A stretch of 64,000 bases of DNA from Dyadobacter beijingensis DSM 21582 (lineage in GTDB: Bacteria; Bacteroidota; Bacteroidia; Cytophagales; Spirosomataceae): contig NZ_KB907794.1 in assembly GCF_000382205.1 (NCBI RefSeq), positions 1 through 64,000 of the forward strand. The letters are read 5' to 3'. The notes below the pieces were generated by a model, which saw only the letters and a list, made by a program, of their open reading frames with translations, was not told the DNA's origin and did not search any database. Position 1 is the first letter of the stretch. Every line of letters starts with the position of its first letter. Made by a program: the position numbers and the translations under genes. Below are positions 59,375 to 64,000 of the stretch, in pieces.

Positions 59375-60187
59375 ATGATCTCGATACCGAAGCTGAAAAA
59401 TACCGATTCGACCTCATTCTTCCTGATGGCAGGCCCCTGCGCGATCGAAGGAAGGGACATGGCCCTCAGAATCGCTGAACATATCGTAACCGTTACCGAT
59501 CGTCTTCGCATTCCCTATATTTTCAAAGGCTCCTACCGCAAGGCCAACCGCACTAAAATCGACTCATTTACAGGCATTGGTGATGAAAAAGCACTGAAAA
59601 TCTTGCAGGAAGTAAGTCAGACATTCGGCATTCCTACTGTAACCGACATACACGAATCGCACGAGGCCGCATTCGCCGCCGAATATGTGGATGTGCTGCA
59701 AATACCGGCATTTCTCTGCCGCCAGACCGAATTGCTCGCCGCAGCCGCACGCACGGGAAAGGCCGTAAATGTGAAAAAGGGACAGTTCCTTTCCGGCACC
59801 TCCATGAAATTCGCGGCAGAAAAAATTAACGAAGTAAATCCCGACGTACAGGTAATCCTGACCGACCGCGGCAACAGCTTCGGGTACGGCGACTTGGTGG
59901 TAGATTACCGCAACCTCCCCGAAATGGCCGCATTCGGCGTGCCGGTGGTAATGGACTGTACGCACTCATTGCAACAGCCCAACCAGACATCCGGCGTAAC
60001 CGGGGGAAAACCGAAACTAATCGAAACGATTGCCAAGGCGGCCATTGCCGTGGGTGCCGACGGGCTCTTTATCGAAACGCATTTCAACCCTTCGGAAGCC
60101 AAATCGGACGGCGCCAATATGCTGCCGCTTGATCAATTGGAAGGACTTCTGGAAAGACTCGTACGTGTGAGAGAAGCTATTTTATGA
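59375..60187 (+). CDS. kdsA: 3-deoxy-8-phosphooctulonate synthase KdsA (metal-dependent type)
   Basis: This 270-residue enzyme condenses phosphoenolpyruvate with arabinose-5-phosphate to Kdo-8-phosphate, the precursor of the lipid A-linked sugar Kdo. The TIM barrel has FLMAGPCAIEG at the start, FKGSYRKANRTK, LQIPAFLCRQTELL, NVKKGQFLSG and GLFIETHFNP. Cys in AGPC, where E. coli has Asn, marks the metal-dependent class II enzyme. Its presence means the outer membrane carries Kdo. The gene overlaps the PAP2 gene by 4 bases (ATGA). Confidence 0.97.
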   Translation: MISIPKLKNTDSTSFFLMAGPCAIEGRDMALRIAEHIVTVTDRLRIPYIFKGSYRKANRTKIDSFTGIGDEKALKILQEVSQTFGIPTVTDIHESHEAAFAAEYVDVLQIPAFLCRQTELLAAAARTGKAVNVKKGQFLSGTSMKFAAEKINEVNPDVQVILTDRGNSFGYGDLVVDYRNLPEMAAFGVPVVMDCTHSLQQPNQTSGVTGGKPKLIETIAKAAIAVGADGLFIETHFNPSEAKSDGANMLPLDQLEGLLERLVRVREAIL

Positions 60188-60876
60188 TCCCAAAATGTTT
60201 GAAGGCATATCTGATATGCCTTTTTCTTTTGCTGCTAATTCTTCCGCAGGCCGCATTCGCCCAGGGAGATTCCCTACGCCTGTGGAAAGTCACGGTGGGC
60301 GACGTCATTCCTCCTGTCACGCTCGGGCTGGCGGGGCTGATCGTGCAGGGAAAAATCAGCCGGCATTTACAGGAAAATGTGGTTTCTAAATATCCCCATT
60401 ACCGCACCAATGTTGACGAATACCTGCCCTATGCGCCTGGCGTGGTAAGTCTCGGGCTCGCATCCGCGGGCGTGAAGGGAAAACATAAGCTGGGCGACCA
60501 GGTCATTCTGGCGTTACTCTCCAACGTGATCGCACAGGGCGTTACGCAGAGTTTGAAACGTATTGTGCGCTATCCGCGGCCGAATGGCGAGGATTACCAT
60601 TCGTTTCCTTCCGGGCATACCACTACGGCATTCACCAATGCCACGATCCTGCATGAAGAGTATGGGCAGCGCAGTATATTATATAGTATAGGCGGCTACG
60701 GTACAGCGACCACAGTCGGCGCCATGCGTGTGCTGGGCAACCACCACTGGCTCGCCGACGTGCTCATGGGCGCGGGCATCGGCATAGGCGCGACGAAAGT
60801 CGTGTATATCGGCTATCCGTGGATGCAGCAGCAGGTACGAAGAATGAAGGCGCGGCGGCATTCCGAAAAAAATTGA
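60184..60876 (+). CDS. PAP2 superfamily phosphatase with signal peptide
   Basis: This 230-residue protein has a signal peptide (core LICLFLLLLILPQAAFA, then QG). The PAP2 active site is complete: KRIVRYPRP (K-x6-RP), HSFPSGHTTTAF (PSGH) and RVLGNHHWLADV (R-x5-H-x3-D). It is therefore a periplasmic or membrane phosphatase of the lipid-phosphate type, for example for phosphatidic acid, undecaprenyl pyrophosphate or lipid A phosphates. The start overlaps the kdsA stop, so expression is coupled to Kdo synthesis; a role in modifying lipid A or recycling undecaprenyl carriers would fit, as inference. Confidence 0.9.
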   Translation: MIPKCLKAYLICLFLLLLILPQAAFAQGDSLRLWKVTVGDVIPPVTLGLAGLIVQGKISRHLQENVVSKYPHYRTNVDEYLPYAPGVVSLGLASAGVKGKHKLGDQVILALLSNVIAQGVTQSLKRIVRYPRPNGEDYHSFPSGHTTTAFTNATILHEEYGQRSILYSIGGYGTATTVGAMRVLGNHHWLADVLMGAGIGIGATKVVYIGYPWMQQQVRRMKARRHSEKN

Positions 60877-60973
60877 AATGCTGCTGACATAGGGTTGTCA
60901 TTCCAGGCTTCCACATTTGCAAAGTCATCTGTTAGCCATATCTTTTTTAAGAGATCATTTAAGCAATACCGCG

Positions 60974-61507
60974 ATGTCATATTGCACTTACGTCAACAAC
61001 AACCCCTCGGAGCAGGCCGATTACCTGCTCCACAAACATTATCACGACAACCAGTACGGTTTCCCGATCGACGACGACGACGAGCTTTTCGGACGGCTTT
61101 TGCTGGAAATCAATCAGGCCGGCCTTAGCTGGACATTGATGCTCCGCAAGCAGGACAGCTTCCGGGCAGCTTATGATAATTTCTCCATTGAAAAAGTGGC
61201 TGCCTACGACGAATCCGATCGCGAGCGGCTACTTGCCGACCCGGGCATAGTCCGCAATCGTTTGAAAGTGAATGCGGCTATTGTGAATGCGCAGAAAATT
61301 CTCGAATTGAAAAAGGACTACGGCTCATTCAAAGGCTGGATCGACGCGCATCATCCTTTGACCAAAGAGCAATGGGTCAAGCTGTTCAAGAAGACTTTTA
61401 AATTCACAGGCGGGGAGATTGTGAATGAATTTCTGATGAGTACGGGTTATCTACCGGGCGCGCATGACGCGGATTGTCCGGTTTTTGACGCCACAAGGGC
61501 ACATTAG
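60974..61507 (+). CDS. tag: DNA-3-methyladenine glycosylase I
   Basis: This 177-residue helix-hairpin-helix repair enzyme removes 3-methyladenine from DNA. The structural zinc ligands appear as Cys4 (MSYCTYV), His in HYHDNQYGF, and His and Cys in GAHDADCPV at the C-terminus. The substrate region INQAGLSWTLMLRKQDSFR and GIVRNRLKVNAAIVNA are typical. I chose ATG at 60974 because it places Cys4 correctly; the frame upstream to 60917 adds 19 unmatched residues. It converges with the GDPD gene. Confidence 0.94.
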   Translation: MSYCTYVNNNPSEQADYLLHKHYHDNQYGFPIDDDDELFGRLLLEINQAGLSWTLMLRKQDSFRAAYDNFSIEKVAAYDESDRERLLADPGIVRNRLKVNAAIVNAQKILELKKDYGSFKGWIDAHHPLTKEQWVKLFKKTFKFTGGEIVNEFLMSTGYLPGAHDADCPVFDATRAH

Positions 61508-61532
61508 TTCCGTCGGCTTGGTATTCCCACCG

Positions 61533-62348
61533 CTACTGAACGTGACTCTTGAAATACGAAACCATCTCGGCTGGCTTGTCCGTTTGCAAGCCCTGAACAC
61601 CTTTGTGCAACGCCTCATTCCAGGACGCCGGGCCTTCGGTGGCGCTTTGCACGTCGAGCCAGACGGAAAGGCCCATCGCATGGGCGGCCTTCAGCAATTC
61701 GGGATCAGTGATATTGTCGGCTACCTGGATATGGGTATGCGCGAGAAAAGCGGAAAGTTGGTCTCTGCTGCGGATTTCCTTAGGCAGGCTGGTCATTAGC
61801 GGCGCCTCGGGCGCTACTTCTCTCCATTTTCCGTACTGTTCCTCCTTATTTAAATAAATCACCACCTGGTGCTCCATGCCTGCGGCTTTGATCTGTTTCC
61901 AGGTTTCGGCCACATCGGCTTCCTTGAAGTCGAGGTAAATGTTGATTTTGCCTCTGCAAAGCGCGAGTACTTCCCTGAACTCGGGAATGCGGTGCGTCTT
62001 TTTATTTCGGTTGAAAACCTGCAATTCTTCCACTTCCTGCCAGGTCATATCGGCGATTTTACCGGTACCGTTCGTTGTGCGATCCACTTTGGCGTCATGC
62101 ATCGCGACGAGGTGGCCATCTTTGGTGGTCCTCAGATCCACTTCCACATAGTCAGCGCCGCAGCTGATCGCCTCGCGTGTGGACGCGAGCGTGTTCTCGG
62201 GCGCATTCACATGGTTACCCCGGTGCGCGATCACGACGGTCTTATGCTTGGAATGCGGTAATGCGGGATGTACAGAATGTTGGGCGAATGCCGCAGGGAC
62301 TATGCCCGCAAGCAGGGGAAAGATTTTTGGAAGCAACAGTTTCATCAC
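61533..62348 (-). CDS. Secreted glycerophosphodiester phosphodiesterase family protein
   Basis: This 271-residue protein has a signal peptide (LLLPKIFPLLAGIVPAAFA, then QH). The GDPD TIM barrel has VIAHRGNHVNAPENTLAS with the first catalytic His and Glu, and YVEVDLRTTKDGHLVAMHD with the Asp and second His. It should split glycerophosphodiesters to glycerol-3-phosphate and an alcohol in the periplasm. In Bacteroidota some such proteins have altered substrates. It is a single gene. Confidence 0.92.
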   Translation of the reverse strand: MMKLLLPKIFPLLAGIVPAAFAQHSVHPALPHSKHKTVVIAHRGNHVNAPENTLASTREAISCGADYVEVDLRTTKDGHLVAMHDAKVDRTTNGTGKIADMTWQEVEELQVFNRNKKTHRIPEFREVLALCRGKINIYLDFKEADVAETWKQIKAAGMEHQVVIYLNKEEQYGKWREVAPEAPLMTSLPKEIRSRDQLSAFLAHTHIQVADNITDPELLKAAHAMGLSVWLDVQSATEGPASWNEALHKGVQGLQTDKPAEMVSYFKSHVQ

Positions 62349-62404
62349 GAATTTCAGGTTATCAGCGGAGTTACCGTTTTTTCAAACAAAAAGGCCAATA
62401 TGCC

Positions 62405-62456
62405 AATAAAAAAATGAGTCTACAAGTGAAAGTATGTCTTCAACTTATAGACTCAT
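62405..62456 (-). terminator. Terminator after the PfkB-family kinase gene
   Basis: ATGAGTCTA (62414-62422) pairs with TAGACTCAT (62448-62456), and after a mismatch a further four pairs form inside. The minus strand continues with seven T. Confidence 0.75.
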
Positions 62457-62476
62457 TGACTCTGAACTTTAAACTT

Positions 62477-63394
62477 TTATTGTATTTCGAAGCTCGACAA
62501 ATTCACAAATTCCTGCACGCGGGAATTGATTTCTTCCTGCGAAAGGTTCACGAGGCGCTCAGTACCGAATTTCTCCACACAGAAGGAAGCCATCGCCGAA
62601 CCGTAAATGATCGCGCGCTTCATGTTTTCGAAAGAAATATCGTCGGTAGCCGCAAGGTAGCCGATGAAACCGCCTGCGAATGTATCGCCGGCACCGGTCG
62701 GATCGAACACTTCTTCGAGCGGCAATGCCGGCGCGAAGAAAATACGATCGTCCTGGAACAGCAATGCACCATGCTCGCCTTTTTTGATGATCAGCGTTTT
62801 AGGGCCCATTGCCATGATTTTCTTCGCAGCCTTACGCAACGAATACTCACCTGAGAGCAGACGCGCTTCTTCATCATTGATAGTCAACAAATCGACGAGC
62901 GCCAGAACGGATTTCAGATCGTCCAATGCGATATTCATCCACAGGTTCATCGTATCGAGCATGATCAGCTTCGGGCGTTTCGCGAGGCGCTCGATCACCA
63001 GTTTCTGGGTCGCAGGCACCGTGTTGCCCAGCATCAGGAATTCGGTACCCTGATAGGAATCCGGGATAATGGGGTCGAAATGCTCCATGACGTTCAACTC
63101 GGTAATCAGCGTGTCGCGGGTGTTCATATCCTCATGGTACTTACCCGACCAGAAGAACGTCTTGCCATCCTGAACGATCTCCAACCCATTGGTATTCACG
63201 CCATGTTCTTCGAGCAGGTCGATCATTTCTTTTGGAAAATCACCACCTACCACGGCAACGAGGTTGTTCTGTTTGGTAAAATAGGAAGCAGCTAGTGTGA
63301 TGTAAGTGGCTGCACCACCGATTATTTTGTCTGTTTTTCCAAACGGGGTTTCGAGCGCATCGAATGCAACAGACCCTACGGTAAGTAAACTCAT
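62477..63394 (-). CDS. PfkB family carbohydrate kinase
   Basis: This 305-residue ribokinase-fold enzyme has the C-terminal PfkB signature with the catalytic Asp and anion hole in DPTGAGDTFAGGFIGYLA. The N-terminal half has LLTVGSVAFDALETPFG and GGAATYITLAASYF. The lid region and DTMNLWM are like the Bacteroidota 'sugar kinase, ribokinase family' group close to adenosine or tagatose kinases; the real substrate cannot be told. A weak -7 candidate (TATCTTCG, minus strand 63463-63456) lies 60 bases upstream. Confidence 0.9.
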   Translation of the reverse strand: MSLLTVGSVAFDALETPFGKTDKIIGGAATYITLAASYFTKQNNLVAVVGGDFPKEMIDLLEEHGVNTNGLEIVQDGKTFFWSGKYHEDMNTRDTLITELNVMEHFDPIIPDSYQGTEFLMLGNTVPATQKLVIERLAKRPKLIMLDTMNLWMNIALDDLKSVLALVDLLTINDEEARLLSGEYSLRKAAKKIMAMGPKTLIIKKGEHGALLFQDDRIFFAPALPLEEVFDPTGAGDTFAGGFIGYLAATDDISFENMKRAIIYGSAMASFCVEKFGTERLVNLSQEEINSRVQEFVNLSSFEIQ

Positions 63395-63538
63395 AAGTGA
63401 TTACTGTGTTGATTTTAAGTTAGTTTCAAACTGGATTTTAAATGCAAAAACGCTGCGAAGATAAACAAAACGCCCGAATAGCCTTCTCCCACCCGCTCAT
63501 TCTCAGCTACGCCTACAAATCAATGTTGGGTTATTTGC

Positions 63539-63546
63539 TATTTTTG
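63539..63546 (+). promoter_or_regulatory. -7 element (TATTTTTG) of the DUF5618 gene
   Basis: Exact TAnnTTTG match 40 bases before the ATG at 63587. No clear -33 element. Confidence 0.4.
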
Positions 63547-63586
63547 TCTGAATCAAGTAAAAACACCACTCTAATCACATACTATC

Positions 63587-63972
63587 ATGGAAGGAATCTC
63601 AGAAGCAAGACGCCACATCGACAATGCAAAGGATTTTCTCAGCAACAATGCAAGGAAGCAGGATGGACTCTATCAGGATAGAAAGTACGTTAAGATTGCA
63701 GGACATGCAGCCTATACAGGTGTGTTGTTGGCGCTGAACGAGCTTTTAGGAGAAAAAACAAAAAGACCCCGAAGAGTGTTGAATGGTATCAGCATGCATT
63801 GAGCCGAATTGACAAGACGCTTTTATCAAACTTTACCGGCGCTTATGAAATCCTTCACCTGCATATGGGCTATCAGGGAATCCAAACTGCCGACACGGCT
63901 TCATTAGGTCTCAAAAAAGCCGAAAAAATCATCGACTGGGTCGAAACGCGGCTCGAAAAGAAAAATCAGTAA
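63587..63972 (+). pseudogene. DUF5618 family gene broken by a -1 frameshift in an A-rich run
   Basis: The first 57 codons read MEGISEARRHIDNAKDFLSN and then YVKIAGHAAYTGVLLALNEL, a recognisable DUF5618 start. The frame then passes through GAGAAAAAACAAAAAG (63750-63765) and stops early at 63800-63802 after an unrelated tail. The -1 frame after the run continues with WYQHALSRID and LHLHMGYQG, ending KKAEKIIDWVETRLEKKNQ at 63970-63972, which is the family's C-terminus. Restoring one base gives a 128-residue protein of normal length. Either one A was lost here, the base was missed in sequencing, or the ribosome shifts. Family function is unknown. Confidence 0.8.
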
Positions 63973-64000
63973 TCAAGAAAGTACAACATATAAATGACCG

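Noticed and set aside
63442..63681. 79-codon plus-strand frame
   Set aside because: It overlaps the DUF5618 start in another frame and spans its -7 element; no family resemblance.
63752..63765. Programmed -1 ribosomal frameshift at A AAA AAC
   Set aside because: The heptamer is present (63753-63759) but out of phase with the zero frame, whose codons there are GAA AAA ACA. Tandem slippage would not work in the usual way, and no downstream pseudoknot is evident. A lost base is simpler.

Overview
The window comes from a Bacteroidota genome. Type IX secretion C-terminal domains (1..1256 and 14438..16477), Bacteroidota promoter elements of the form TTG-n19/20-TAnnTTTG, almost no Shine-Dalgarno sequences, DUF5606 and DUF5618 proteins and the acpP-fabF-rnc order all point there. 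Gene content and a mid-50s GC impression suggest Cytophagales, perhaps Dyadobacter or a relative; that genus-level guess is inference. It looks like a chromosomal core region: about 60 protein genes, one tRNA, no transposase, no phage, no CRISPR array, and no gene-free stretch clearly longer than 300 bases.

Layout. 1-5 kb: tail of a CHU_C surface protein, fabD, tRNA-Gln, a TetR regulator and a Wzx-like flippase. 4.8-8.9 kb: MlaE/MlaF-type transporter (minus), an SDR, a ROK sugar kinase and a GT2 glycosyltransferase. 8.9-17.8 kb, the most accessory part: two secreted proteins in tandem, a tiny LuxR-type HTH protein, two multi-pass GT-C-like membrane proteins and a secreted SGNH esterase with a type IX sorting tail. 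17.8-25.6 kb: murB, a SPOR lipoprotein, gmd, a thioredoxin-like protein, engB, DUF5606, deoC plus a GT4 glycosyltransferase, and a KAS III enzyme. 25.6-38 kb: M1 peptidase, meaB, small lipoproteins, lipid kinase, SUI1 factor, FtsX-type permease, ggt, cupin, Nudix, YtxH, SIMPL and MarR genes. 38-46.5 kb: ppc, a Xer recombinase, rpsU, Ppx/GppA, a large zinc metalloprotease and an M23-like protein. 46.5-52.3 kb: MFS, SDR, S41 protease and acetoacetyl-CoA ligase. 52.6-64 kb: a pseudouridine synthase with a long repeat-rich arm, HtrA protease, Hsp20, rnc-fabF-acpP, kdsA-PAP2, tag, GDPD, a PfkB kinase and a frameshifted DUF5618 gene.

Functional themes. Envelope building dominates: fabD, fabF, acpP and the KAS III for acyl chains, kdsA for Kdo, murB for peptidoglycan, gmd, glycosyltransferases and flippase for surface glycans, MlaEF for lipid traffic, and HtrA, S41, M1 and a DUF4953-type protease for envelope protein turnover. 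RNA and translation genes (engB, rpsU, rnc, SUI1, RluB-like) are scattered among them. Many terminators are bidirectional hairpins between convergent genes. The most noteworthy items are the 39-bp tandem repeats in the RluB-like gene, the secreted pair at 8.9-12.4 kb, a terminator wedged between rpsU and the Xer gene, a leader hairpin before the MFS gene, an inverted repeat around the Nudix promoter, a broken DUF5618 gene, and an apparent excess of the pentamer GCATT.
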